47,624 nucleotides of DNA, from the NCBI GenBank assembly GCA_016188825.1, contig JACPHA010000015.1, forward strand, positions 1 to 47,624. Reading direction: 5' to 3'. The position numbers were made by a program, and so were the translations under genes. The notes under the pieces were generated by a model, which worked only from the letters and a program-made list of their open reading frames with translations, was not told the origin of the DNA and ran no database searches. Positions 15,369 through 23,717 of this stretch are shown here, one piece after another. Within the stretch, counting starts at the first letter, position 1, and each line of letters begins with the position of its first letter. This DNA is from Candidatus Pacearchaeota archaeon. GTDB taxonomy: Archaea; Nanobdellota; Nanobdellia; Pacearchaeales; GW2011-AR1.

Positions 15369-16238
15369 ATGTCCCGTTTTTTAAGAGAAGAAAAAGGCAA
15401 AGAAGTGCTTGCAAGCATTAATGGAATAACTCTGACAAGAGAAGATATAGCAAAATTCGGAGATGTCGTTCATGACTACTCTCCAATTCATAGAGATGTT
15501 GAAACTGCAAAAAAACACGGGTTTATTAAAGATACTCCTGTAATCGGCGTTCATCTCGCAGCAATAGGTGGAAGAATCTCAAGGAATCTTCTTTCAATTA
15601 TGCAGACTCCTGATAAAAAATTCTATTTCACTACCAAGACTGTAACATTCCGGGCTCCAGTTTACCCAGGAGAGCAAATAAATTGGATAATAGAAGAAGA
15701 GCAGGGAGAAGAAGATTCTAGAAGTTATTCTCTAATAATTCCAAATGCAGAACCTGAAAAAAAACCGGGAGTGGAATTATTATCTGAATTCAAAACGTCA
15801 AGACCTTCTCCTCAAACTTATGATTTAGAAAAACTTGTTTATAGGGAAGAAATTGAGATAACGCCCAAAGAAGTAAAAGAATTTTATGAGGGGCTAAGAG
15901 AAGAACCCTTAAAAGAAGTTCCATTTTCATTAGGAATAGCCAGAATCCCGTCAACATTATTATCTTTTGTCGGAGAACTAAATAAAATTCACGGAACAAA
16001 TATTGGAGGCAAGAATATTGAAATGAAAAGCACCTCTTATGAAGATTTGCAAACTGGAAAAGGAAGAGTAGATATATATGAAGTCTTAAAAAAGGGTAGA
16101 GGAAATAGGGTTTCTTACATATTCCAGGGGGTCTTATATCAAAACGAGCAACCAATAATGGAATCTGAAATTACGACAATGACAAACGGAGAAATTGATA
16201 TAAGATCTCTAAGACCAAGACACGAACTAGCTGCGTAA
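15369..16238 (+). CDS. MaoC-like hot-dog fold protein
   Basis: 289 residues from ATG 15369. The first half has the MaoC/R-hydratase pattern: LTREDIAKFGDVVHDYSPIH (catalytic Asp and His in D-x-x-P-x-H), RDVETAKKHGF and VIGVHLAAIGGRIS, then VTFRAPVYPGEQI. The second half (from about 155) is a second hot-dog-like repeat without the hydratase motif. Family members hydrate enoyl-CoA or act on acyl groups. No other fatty-acid genes are in view, so the substrate is unclear. A TATA-like GTTTAAAAAG lies about 22-30 bases before the chosen ATG; a TTG at 15354 is less likely. Confidence 0.8.
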   Translation: MSRFLREEKGKEVLASINGITLTREDIAKFGDVVHDYSPIHRDVETAKKHGFIKDTPVIGVHLAAIGGRISRNLLSIMQTPDKKFYFTTKTVTFRAPVYPGEQINWIIEEEQGEEDSRSYSLIIPNAEPEKKPGVELLSEFKTSRPSPQTYDLEKLVYREEIEITPKEVKEFYEGLREEPLKEVPFSLGIARIPSTLLSFVGELNKIHGTNIGGKNIEMKSTSYEDLQTGKGRVDIYEVLKKGRGNRVSYIFQGVLYQNEQPIMESEITTMTNGEIDIRSLRPRHELAA

Positions 16239-16241
16239 TGT

Positions 16242-17015
16242 CTAATTCAATATCTTAAAATCCATCCTCCATCTAAACTTTCTTTTTCCTATTTCCCCCG
16301 CCTTTTTTATCTTAATTATTTTAATTTTCTTCCTCGCTTTTTTGGTCTCTTCCTTAATTAACTCTCTCAACTTATTTTCTTCTTTAAGTCCATAAAATCC
16401 GTAATAGTGTACCTGCCCTCTTGACTTAATTTTTTTAAATGCAACATCTAAAAAAGGCTCCTTCAGATTCGGCCGAGCCATAATAATTCTGTCAAACTTT
16501 TCCTTTAACTTGGGAACTTTCTTCCCAACATCTCCTTGAATTATTTCAACCTTGCCTTCTAATTTATTCTTCTTCACATTTTCAACAGCATACTTGCAGC
16601 ACTCTCTTCCAAGCTCAACAGAAATAACGTTTTTTGGTTTTGCATTCTTTGCAATGACAATTGCATATGGAGCAACACCACCAAACATAACTAAAACATT
16701 CTCGTCCTTCTTAACCTTCCGAGCCAATTCCAATCTTTCACTGCCTAATCTAGGAGAAAAATAACAACTATCAACATTAAGCCTAAAAACACATCCATTT
16801 TCCCTATAAAACGCTTCTCTAGTTCTTTCCCCTCCAATATATCTTGTTTTCTGTGTTCTGAGCCTTCCGCTTACCTTATCAATTTTCTCCAAAACTGTTC
16901 TAACATTTTTATGCTTTTTCATAAGCTCTAAAGCAATTTTCTTCTTTTGACTTAACTTTGTATTTCTGTCAAATTTGACAATTGCAATGTTCCCGAGAAT
17001 ATCATAATTACTCAT
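16242..17015 (-). CDS. trm5: Trm5-like tRNA (guanine-37 N1) methyltransferase, short form
   Basis: 257 residues from ATG 17015. Trm5 methylates G37 next to the anticodon with S-adenosylmethionine. Seen: YDILGNIAIVKF start, the D2 region GGERTREAFYRENGCVFRLN, DSCYFSPRLGSERLELARKV, the SAM site VLVMFGGVAPYAIVIAK, acidic ribose-binding loop SVELG, and a Rossmann core. The usual N-x-P catalytic segment (MNLP) is replaced by IIMARPNLKEPFLD. The protein lacks the N-terminal D1 domain found in longer archaeal Trm5. I recall the RPNL form from other DPANN sequences, so it may be a lineage trait. The gene converges on the MaoC-like gene with 3 bases between stops. Confidence 0.85.
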   Translation of the reverse strand: MSNYDILGNIAIVKFDRNTKLSQKKKIALELMKKHKNVRTVLEKIDKVSGRLRTQKTRYIGGERTREAFYRENGCVFRLNVDSCYFSPRLGSERLELARKVKKDENVLVMFGGVAPYAIVIAKNAKPKNVISVELGRECCKYAVENVKKNKLEGKVEIIQGDVGKKVPKLKEKFDRIIMARPNLKEPFLDVAFKKIKSRGQVHYYGFYGLKEENKLRELIKEETKKARKKIKIIKIKKAGEIGKRKFRWRMDFKILN

Positions 17016-17349
17016 ACTAAATAAAATAAATAGCTCTTTAAAAAACCATCCAACCCGCTCCAAACCTCAAGGCTTTGTTTAATAAGTCCTTAAATCATCT
17101 TACTTTTTAAACAGAAATTTCTCTTGTCTGTTCAAGACTAAATTCTACCTTAACCCCAATTCGTTTATTTCTTGAATTACAACAGAAACATTATGGCACA
17201 AGACCTTAACTAATAAGAGCGGAAAAACTACTTTAGAAAATTCTCAAATAACTCATAGTTGGTGCAATTCTTCAAAATCAGATAAATAATATTTATTACA
17301 AAAAGGTAACAATAGAAAAGCTTAAAAAGATAATTTTAGGATAAATTCT
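17016..17349. other. Intergenic gap between divergent genes
   Basis: 334 bases without a gene. It contains the outward promoters of the Trm5 and AlaE-like genes; a TATA-like GCTTAAAAAG lies about 25-30 bases before the AlaE-like start. I see no tRNA, convincing hairpin, repeat family member or other gene in it. Confidence 0.5.
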
Positions 17350-18003
17350 ATGGAAGAAAAAGGCAAAAGAAGCATAGCAGAAAGGATTAAAGATAGTCTT
17401 ACTTATCACTTAATTGACTCTACAGCATTATTAGCTGAATCTACGCCAGTTTTCGCGGCTTTTGAAACAGGTATTGCGGGAATGTCAAATGAAGTTTCTT
17501 TAAATGCACGTTTACTTGCAGGAGGTTTGCTTTATGCTGGAATAGGCACTGCGTTAGCTAAAGGTAGAGATTTATGGAGAAAAGTGTTTAAGATTAGTGA
17601 TACAACAAAAGAAAGAGTGCAGATGCTACACGATACTGCTTATTTGGCAGCATTTAATTTAGTTGCTGGTCCTGCAATTTATTATGCCTCTGGTTCAAGA
17701 GATTTAAAGGAAATAGCAATTGGAACGGCTTGCGGTATTGCTTTTGGTTCTGTTAATGGAACCCCTCTTGGTTACGCAGTTGATACTTTTAGAGATTTAA
17801 CTGGGTTGAAAGAATGCAAAAGGCCCTCGTATCCAGATATTCTAAAAAGACAAAATTCAAGAACAAAGAAAGGTTTAGCTGCTTTACTTACTGCTGGAGC
17901 AATTGCTCTAACAGCAGGAATTTACTCTTTAACTCCAGACAAACAAAGTAATGGTTATGGTGTTCCTGTTCTACAGCAAGTTATTGAAAGTCAGGAAAAA
18001 TAA
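17350..18003 (+). CDS. AlaE-like integral membrane protein
   Basis: 217 residues with about four membrane segments and a fifth near residue 180-197. The layout resembles the bacterial L-alanine exporter AlaE: E-x(6)-GMS-x(8)-ARL (AFETGIAGMSNEVSLNARLL), a short loop ending GRDLW, LHDTAYLAAFNLVAGPAIYY and GTPLGYAVDTFRDL near the end. AlaE exports alanine using the proton gradient. The archaeal protein has a longer C-terminal extension with its own helix. The resemblance is read by eye from the conserved Gly-Met-Ser and Asp-x-x-Arg positions, so the substrate is open. Confidence 0.6.
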   Translation: MEEKGKRSIAERIKDSLTYHLIDSTALLAESTPVFAAFETGIAGMSNEVSLNARLLAGGLLYAGIGTALAKGRDLWRKVFKISDTTKERVQMLHDTAYLAAFNLVAGPAIYYASGSRDLKEIAIGTACGIAFGSVNGTPLGYAVDTFRDLTGLKECKRPSYPDILKRQNSRTKKGLAALLTAGAIALTAGIYSLTPDKQSNGYGVPVLQQVIESQEK

Positions 18004-18115
18004 AATTAAGATTGACTTTTAAACAGGAATTACTTATTTAACAAAGCCAATCATCCAAGAAAGGTTTAAAAACAAAAACGTCCTTGAATAATTGATAATT
18101 TACAAAAGAGGAAAA

Positions 18116-18361
18116 ATGAAAAAAATAATCGGATACTTGATTGCTGTCTTAGGAATTATTGGCATAGCCGCTTATTCAATTCCGCAGTTCAAAGCGGTGC
18201 TTGGCATTCCTTCAAGTATAAACGATACAACACTTCTTATTGCTTCGCTCATCATTGCAGCGATCGGAGTTTTTCTCTCTCTAAAAGGCAATAGAACGAG
18301 GGCCCATTCAGAAGTTCCAATTTTTCATGGTAAGCACGTCGTCGGTTATAGAAGGCATTGA
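18116..18361 (+). CDS. Small two-helix membrane protein
   Basis: 81 residues from ATG 18116, preceded by a GAGGAAAA ribosome site; the longer frame from 18092 is less likely. Two membrane helices (about 4-23 and 38-57) are followed by a short tail EVPIFHGKHVVGYRRH. I recall the same tail style in small conserved DPANN membrane proteins of unknown function. Copy B of the R1 repeat lies 20 bases after the stop. Confidence 0.7.
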   Translation: MKKIIGYLIAVLGIIGIAAYSIPQFKAVLGIPSSINDTTLLIASLIIAAIGVFLSLKGNRTRAHSEVPIFHGKHVVGYRRH

Positions 18362-18380
18362 TTTTTTTAAATTAGGGTTT

Positions 18381-18513
18381 GGTGATTAGTGGAAATCAGC
18401 GCAAGCATTTAAACCGATTACGAATAATAACCCTCATGAATATAATAAATAATTTTTTAGAAATTAATTAATGTCAGACAACTGCCTGTTGCGTAAACTG
18501 GTTTTTTTAACGT
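18381..18513 (+). repeat. R1 copy B (truncated)
   Basis: Begins GGTGATTAGTGGAAATCAGC, the same as copy A read on the other strand, and stays alignable through ATTAATTAATGTC and GTAAACTGGTTTTTT. The opposite terminal repeat is not found, so the element is truncated or has diverged. Together with the following bases to 18579 this fills the gap between two genes; nothing else is seen there. Confidence 0.65.
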
Positions 18514-18579
18514 TTTTTTCGTTCTATAAAATTTGCATTTAATTAAATGATTAGAGGATAAAAAAGTAAAAAATCGTTA

Positions 18580-19629
18580 CTAATAAGGTCTTATAACTTC
18601 CGCAATTGTGCCATTTTTACCTTCTGCCCAGACGGCAATATCTTTTTCGGTTGGAATGGCTCCGCCATCTTTATTTATAATATAAAAATGTTTACATAAA
18701 GAAGGATTAAAACCGCTGGCAATTTGCTCGCAATTATCGGGGTGATTATTGTCTAAACAACCCGTCATTCGTCCAATATACCCTAACGAATTTCCTGCTG
18801 TTAGTATCTTATATGCTCCCATGCTTCCATCTGTTAAATGGTGTACATCCGGATATTGGCTTGCAGACAATTCTGAATTTTCTGTATACCTAAATGTGCC
18901 TGTGCCAGAAGGAACATTAAACAATTTCAAATCAGCTCCCTCATCAATATTTGCCGTTGCTGGATTATCCATTGCTCTCGGCAAATTATCACAAGCCCAA
19001 TCAACCAATCTATCCAATTCAGAAGTCTGTGGAGGCGTTACAGGTGGTTCCGCTGGTCTGCAGTCATATGGAGAATTCTGCTCGTTTTCTCCTTTATCGC
19101 TCTCGCAAATTCCATCGTCAACAATATATTCAAAAACTTCATCTTCTAGATTGTCAACTCTATCATCTAATCTATCAGGAGAAGAGCCTGCTAAATATGT
19201 TACATGCACTATTCTGGCTGAATCATTATCTAAACCGACACAATCCGCTCTCAAGTTTACAGTCCATATTTCTCCGCTTACATAATTTCTTTTATTGTCC
19301 ACAATATTCATAATGCATTTCTGTTTATTATTTAAGTCTGGGCTACATTCTACCCCTGCATCAAAAGGAGCTTGTCTCCCATTTTTATCTTCAACCTCCT
19401 CAACAAAAACCTCCGCCACCCCACCATCTCTGCAAGGTTCAACTTCAAAATTTACATAATTATTTATCCCTTGCTGGGCATCTTCTTCATAAACCTCCAT
19501 GTGCCTTCCAAAATCAATATTGTTTGCCGGCAAGTTATCTGGAGCAATTCTATTATTACACCCAAGAAGCGCAGCAAGCCCCGCCATGCCCTCCCCCATT
19601 TTTGCCATCAAATTTCTTTTCATCTTCAT
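18580..19629 (-). CDS. Secreted lipoprotein of unknown function
   Basis: 349 residues from ATG 19629. The N-terminus is basic, then hydrophobic, ending LAALLGC, a lipobox; Cys24 would be lipid-modified and anchor the mature protein outside the cell. The body has several cysteines (VEPCRDG, GVECSPD, DGICESD, TGCLDNN) and Asn/Asp-rich loops, a Pro/Thr hinge (AEPPVTPPQTSE) and a C-terminal domain ending EVIRPY. Not recognised. A TATA-like ATTTATAAAC lies about 25 bases before this start, favouring it over the longer frame. It heads a same-strand surface cluster with the pilin-like gene. I infer a cell-surface role. Confidence 0.65.
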   Translation of the reverse strand: MKMKRNLMAKMGEGMAGLAALLGCNNRIAPDNLPANNIDFGRHMEVYEEDAQQGINNYVNFEVEPCRDGGVAEVFVEEVEDKNGRQAPFDAGVECSPDLNNKQKCIMNIVDNKRNYVSGEIWTVNLRADCVGLDNDSARIVHVTYLAGSSPDRLDDRVDNLEDEVFEYIVDDGICESDKGENEQNSPYDCRPAEPPVTPPQTSELDRLVDWACDNLPRAMDNPATANIDEGADLKLFNVPSGTGTFRYTENSELSASQYPDVHHLTDGSMGAYKILTAGNSLGYIGRMTGCLDNNHPDNCEQIASGFNPSLCKHFYIINKDGGAIPTEKDIAVWAEGKNGTIAEVIRPY

Positions 19630-19706
19630 GTTCTTATTTTTTCGTTTATAAATTTTCTTGTCGTTGAACGCAATGTTTTTGTAGTTACTGAACAAAATAA
19701 CAATCT

Positions 19707-20519
19707 TTAATTTTCGCCGTCATCTAATCTGCTTGTACATTGCGAATCTGCAGGGTAATCAATAAATCCATCGTTATCATTATCAATGCCGTCATTGCAT
19801 TGAGGAGTTGTCGGTTCTGGCTCTGGCGGAGTATTTACAGGAAACTCTGAATCATCCAATCTGTTTGTGCATCCTGGATCAGCAGGGTAATCAATAAATC
19901 CATCGTTATCATTATCAATGCCGTCATCACACTGCGCTACCGTCGGTGGTTGGCAACTCAATCCCTCATCAACGCTTGCATCACAATCGTTGTCTAAATT
20001 GTCGCAAACTTCTGTTGTTGGATTTACTTCCCCAACACAGCTTCCCCATGTTCCGCTTGCTTGGCATGTCTGTGTTCCTAAACTGCATTGGCCAACATTA
20101 CTAACTCCACAACTCCTTGTCTGCCCTGGGTTGCATTCCTGCTCTGACTCTTCTTCATCTTCCTCATCACCGTTTCCTCCGCCATTTCTCTCAAAATCAC
20201 AATCATCTCCCTTCCCGTCATTATCCCTATCATTTTGCTCAGGATTATAATATTCAGGGCAATTGTCGCACAAATCAAGAATCCCGTCATCATCTGTATC
20301 ATCTCCAGTTTCAAAAACGCAAAATACACTATTTACATTATTGGTAACAGAAGGAAATAACGCTCTAACAGCCATGCCATTCTCTTCATCAATAATTTTT
20401 TTGTTTTCAACATTTTTATTATTTAAATAGCCTGCAGAAAGTGCTAGCGAGGCTGCAAGCAGTACCAAAAGCAAAACAATCAAAAACACTTCCGCTGCTT
20501 GTGCCTTTCTTATTTTCAT
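19707..20519 (-). CDS. Class III-signal surface protein with calcium-type repeats
   Basis: 270 residues. The start MKIRKAQAAEVFLIVLLLVL is an archaeal class III (pilin-like) signal, cleaved before QAAE, so it could join a pilus-like filament. The rest is extracellular: a thrombospondin type 3-like stretch (DTDDDGILDLCDNCPEYYNP), an acidic linker, a metal-binding block (EVCDNLDNDCDASVDEGLSC) and two near-identical repeats containing GIDNDNDGFIDYPAD. The D-x-D-x-D-G loops probably bind calcium. Eukaryotic-looking TSP3 repeats occur in many bacterial and archaeal adhesins. An adhesin role, for example in host contact, is an inference. Confidence 0.75.
   Translation of the reverse strand: MKIRKAQAAEVFLIVLLLVLLAASLALSAGYLNNKNVENKKIIDEENGMAVRALFPSVTNNVNSVFCVFETGDDTDDDGILDLCDNCPEYYNPEQNDRDNDGKGDDCDFERNGGGNGDEEDEEESEQECNPGQTRSCGVSNVGQCSLGTQTCQASGTWGSCVGEVNPTTEVCDNLDNDCDASVDEGLSCQPPTVAQCDDGIDNDNDGFIDYPADPGCTNRLDDSEFPVNTPPEPEPTTPQCNDGIDNDNDGFIDYPADSQCTSRLDDGEN
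19750..19927. repeat. 46-bp direct repeat within the surface protein gene
   Basis: Positions 19750-19795 and 19882-19927 are identical over 46 bases. They encode the two GIDNDNDGFIDYPAD modules. Identity at DNA level points to a recent duplication, so the number of modules may vary between strains. Confidence 0.85.
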
Positions 20520-20604
20520 TGTAAAATATGTATTAATTTCAAAATAACAACCAATCTTGACCTTTTTAAGCTTTGTGGTTTTTTAGGATATAGTGGAAAT
20601 AGAG

Positions 20605-21408
20605 CTAAGTTTTCAACAGAGTCTTTATGGTTTTTCTTTTGGCTTCAATACTCTTTATTATTGCATCTCTGGCTTGAGGATTGGTTGTGGTTGCTAATAA
20701 CTTCTGTTCATTTTGAATGTCGTGAGTAATCTGGGCGGCCTGAACTCGCTTGTTAACATCTGTAATGTTACTGAGAGAGCTCTCTAACATGTAAGCCCTT
20801 ATATTCCTGTCAAAAATTATTAACAAACCAGAAACAATTGCAATGCCTACATACCACCACGCCAAATTAAACCCTCCGCCAGCGGGTTGCAAATCGTCCC
20901 ATCTCATATAAGCCAATCCTAAAAAAATAACTAAAAAACTTGACCATCCCAGTTTTCTTATAATAAAACTGTCAAAACCTTCGATGAAGAAAAACCCTAT
21001 AATAAATGGCAACAAAACAGACAAAGCAATTGTAAGAGTTCCATAAGGCAGCCAAATAAAGTTAACTAATTGCGAAGTTGTAATATATCTGACTCCAATT
21101 AAAGCAACAGCTATTGAAATAATTATCGCGATTGTCTTATTATCTCCAAGTTGAGGAATTCTTCTTATTGTTGTGTTAACAACTGAGAGTATTAAAATAA
21201 AAACCAATAATTTAACAAACAAAACCGCTCCTGCATCCTGCCCGCTCGCCACAACATCGCCCAGGAAAAATCTTGTTGCCTCTCCAAAACCGCTTGCAAA
21301 TTTATTAATATCATCCTGAAACGCCGCAGATGCCAAAGATACAAAACTTGAAATAAAAATTATTGACACGAGCATCAAGACAAACAAATTGCTTTTTTTT
21401 AATTTCAT
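20605..21408 (-). CDS. Polytopic membrane protein with helical tail
   Basis: 267 residues. A signal-like N-terminal helix (SNLFVLMLVSIIFISSFVSL, then ASAAF) is followed by about five membrane helices (near 62-80, 92-112, 122-142, 152-170, 185-203) and a soluble C-terminal tail of some 55 residues (VQAAQITHDIQNEQKLLATT), probably coiled coil. Not recognised. Three more proteins of the same plan follow within 2.2 kb, which suggests a membrane complex. The downstream neighbours on this strand are the pilin-like and lipoprotein genes. Confidence 0.65.
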   Translation of the reverse strand: MKLKKSNLFVLMLVSIIFISSFVSLASAAFQDDINKFASGFGEATRFFLGDVVASGQDAGAVLFVKLLVFILILSVVNTTIRRIPQLGDNKTIAIIISIAVALIGVRYITTSQLVNFIWLPYGTLTIALSVLLPFIIGFFFIEGFDSFIIRKLGWSSFLVIFLGLAYMRWDDLQPAGGGFNLAWWYVGIAIVSGLLIIFDRNIRAYMLESSLSNITDVNKRVQAAQITHDIQNEQKLLATTTNPQARDAIIKSIEAKRKTIKTLLKT

Positions 21409-21425
21409 TTTTCTGTCTACAAAAG

Positions 21426-22145
21426 CTAAACACCAAAACCTCCATGACCAGGACGCATCCTTCCTTCAACAGCTGCGGCGTCTATTTCTGTTTTTGCAGC
21501 AGCCAGTTTAGTCTTTCTGTACCACCTATCCATCTGTGCAAGAGTTTCTTCTCTAAAGAACAGTCTCCAAAGCCTTCTTTCAATAAAAACCATTACCAGT
21601 GCCGCCAAACCTATAAAAACGTAACTATAATATCCAAATTCCCCAATGCTAGAAACATCAACATATAAAATTCTCATTACTATTACAATTATAAAAACGA
21701 CCCAAAGAAACTTACTTATAAAAATATTTCCTTTTTCATAGGACTTAAAAGAAATTGCTGCTATTGCAAAAAATGGTATTATGGCACTGATTACTATTCC
21801 AAGAGCGGTGTAAGAAAGCAAAATTGTATTAATCTCCTCAATTTGCAAAGAAAACGTCGCCAAAATACCGACAATTACTGAGATTAATAAAGAAACAAAT
21901 GGTTTTTCAGTTGCGAAAGGTAAAAATGGTGAAATAGAATAAACTACTAAAGTAACTAGCATAAATAATAAAAATTTAACAAATCCTCCCTCAATTGTAA
22001 AAAACTTAGATGTAAAAAACTTAGATAGCTCGGTTGAACCAAAGTTACCAAATAATCGCTCTGCAACGGTCTCCGCCCCAACAAAATCAATTAGTAATAC
22101 TGAGATTAATAAAATAAACAAAATTCCTACGCTCTCTTTTCCCAT
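21426..22145 (-). CDS. Polytopic membrane protein of the same plan
   Basis: 239 residues with six or seven hydrophobic segments: an N-terminal signal-like helix (GILFILLISVLLIDFVGAE), an amphipathic stretch, then five helices up to about residue 190. A charged tail (EETLAQMDRWYRKTKLAAAK) ends in a Gly-rich EGRMRPGHGGFGV. It lies 17 bases upstream of the preceding-listed gene on the same strand, so the two are probably cotranscribed. Not recognised. Confidence 0.65.
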   Translation of the reverse strand: MGKESVGILFILLISVLLIDFVGAETVAERLFGNFGSTELSKFFTSKFFTIEGGFVKFLLFMLVTLVVYSISPFLPFATEKPFVSLLISVIVGILATFSLQIEEINTILLSYTALGIVISAIIPFFAIAAISFKSYEKGNIFISKFLWVVFIIVIVMRILYVDVSSIGEFGYYSYVFIGLAALVMVFIERRLWRLFFREETLAQMDRWYRKTKLAAAKTEIDAAAVEGRMRPGHGGFGV

Positions 22146-22225
22146 TTTTACTCCAAATCAAACTAATTTATAAACCTTTCTTCACTCGAGTCAACATTTT
22201 TAAAATCCTTTTCTCTTGATTTATA

Positions 22226-22909
22226 ATGAAAAAAAGAGCGTTAATAATTTGTGTATTGGTTTTGTTTGTATTTATAACTTTTCTGAATTTTTCTTCGGCT
22301 CAAAATGAAAACCCCGGCGATGTCGCAGGAGTTATAGCAAACCAATTCAATATCAGCAAAGACGAGCTCCCAACAGACTCTGAAAAGCTAAGGCAAGAAT
22401 ATTTAAAATTGGAATGGACAAAAATTATTTCAAAGAACAAGGTTCTAGGCCCAATATACAATTTCTTCTCTAAAATTCCTAATGTTGTCTACATGGCTAT
22501 TTTAGCACATCCTTTTGAGATATCATTAAAATTTTTCCTGATATTAATCATTTGGGTTTGGTTGTCTCTCAGATCAGCAAAAACACTGCAATCATTAGGT
22601 TTAATAAAGGGATGGAAAGCGCTTATTTCAGGAATAGTTTTTGGTAGCATAATCGCACAGTTAAGAATTATAAAAATTGTTGCAACTTTTGTTCTTGACT
22701 TAATTTTCTCTCCAGAAAACTGGTGGCTAAGAATAATTATAATTGTGGTTTCCTTAGGGATTTTTGCAATAGCCCATGTTCTATCAAAAATGCTGGAAAA
22801 ATATTTCAAAAAAAGAAAAGAAGAAAAAACAAAATCTGAATTAGAGCAAAAATTAAAAGAAACAAAAGGTTTAACAGAAGGAATAAAAGAAGCAGAAAAA
22901 CCTACCTGA
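22226..22909 (+). CDS. Membrane protein with signal peptide and charged tail
   Basis: 227 residues. Signal peptide with cleavage likely after SSAQ (about 26), an external segment of 60 residues containing VAGVIANQFNISKDELP, three or four membrane helices (about 90-112, 125-150, 168-187) and a Lys/Glu-rich tail (KRKEEKTKSELEQKLKETKG). It is on the opposite strand to its neighbours and its stop abuts the stop of the next gene. The plan, though not clearly the sequence, resembles the flanking proteins. Confidence 0.65.
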   Translation: MKKRALIICVLVLFVFITFLNFSSAQNENPGDVAGVIANQFNISKDELPTDSEKLRQEYLKLEWTKIISKNKVLGPIYNFFSKIPNVVYMAILAHPFEISLKFFLILIIWVWLSLRSAKTLQSLGLIKGWKALISGIVFGSIIAQLRIIKIVATFVLDLIFSPENWWLRIIIIVVSLGIFAIAHVLSKMLEKYFKKRKEEKTKSELEQKLKETKGLTEGIKEAEKPT

Positions 22910-23509
22910 TTATTTGTCTAAAGTCTCTCGCTGTATTTTTCCAATCGCACTCGCCACCCCTATATTTCTACCCGTGGCTTCCATTTCCGCAACCGTTGCT
23001 TTATTTTTTATAAATTTAATAAAAGTTGTAATTAAATAAAAAAATCCAACCAAAAGCAGCAAAGAAATTACAACCCTGGCTAAGCCCCATTCTTCCAACA
23101 ATCCAAACAAGCTCCCTAAATCCAACAAAAAATCTGCCATCAAAAGAAATCCGCCAGAAACTCCAATCAATAAAGTTATAATAACTGCTCCCAACCATCC
23201 TCTTAAAGAATTTTCAAAAAATGGCATAAACTCAATTATTGTTTTCATCAGCATTAAGCTAATTACCAACAACCCAATCAAAATAACAAGCGCCTGCAAA
23301 TCAACCTTGTCTCCCGCTTTCAAGCCAAACAAAACCCTTGAAAAAATTTCCAAGTTTTCAGGAATTCCAATTTCCTTCTCTAATATGTTGTTTGTCCCTG
23401 TTTTAATATCAACATTTCCAGTACCGTTTAATATCTCCTCTGCAGAATTAACTAAATTCAAATTAAGAAATAAGAAAAATAAAATTATGAAGTAGCTCTC
23501 TTTTTTCAT
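22910..23509 (-). CDS. Membrane protein with signal peptide
   Basis: 199 residues. Signal peptide up to about NSA (22), an external segment, then four membrane helices (about 70-90, 103-127, 140-165) and a short tail (ATVAEMEATGRNIGVASAIG). The ATG at 23507-23509 has a clear ribosome site (AAAGGAG) that lies inside the end of the small upstream gene, so the two are likely translationally linked. Not recognised; part of the four-gene membrane cluster. Confidence 0.65.
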   Translation of the reverse strand: MKKESYFIILFFLFLNLNLVNSAEEILNGTGNVDIKTGTNNILEKEIGIPENLEIFSRVLFGLKAGDKVDLQALVILIGLLVISLMLMKTIIEFMPFFENSLRGWLGAVIITLLIGVSGGFLLMADFLLDLGSLFGLLEEWGLARVVISLLLLVGFFYLITTFIKFIKNKATVAEMEATGRNIGVASAIGKIQRETLDK

Positions 23510-23515
23510 CTTTTG

Positions 23516-23683
23516 TTACTCCTTTTGTTTCTTTAAAAAATTATCAATTTCCTGCAAGAATGAGTTAAAATCGTTTGAACCATTTTTAATATTCTCAAAT
23601 TCTGTTTGATGGTTTACGCTACCATCTCTGTGTGCAAGAACATTCCTAAAGCATTTCATAAATAAATCGATATTGTCATTCAT
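23516..23683 (-). CDS. 55-residue hypothetical protein
   Basis: A short frame from ATG 23681-23683 to TAA 23516-23518. The product starts MNDNIDLFMKCFRNVLAHRD and ends in a Lys-rich helix. It has no membrane segment. Its stop is 7 bases before the next gene's ATG and its last codons contain that gene's AAGGAG ribosome site. The codon pattern and this spacing make it a plausible real gene; the function is unknown. Confidence 0.5.
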   Translation of the reverse strand: MNDNIDLFMKCFRNVLAHRDGSVNHQTEFENIKNGSNDFNSFLQEIDNFLKKQKE

Positions 23684-23717
23684 AATAAAACCAAGAAATT
23701 CTCATTTAAATTGTTTT

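Noticed and set aside
18749-19285. Plus-strand frame opposite the lipoprotein
   Set aside because: Shadow frame; the lipobox and TATA box support the minus strand.
19750-19927. CRISPR-like direct repeats
   Set aside because: Two copies only, coding for a protein module on the minus strand.
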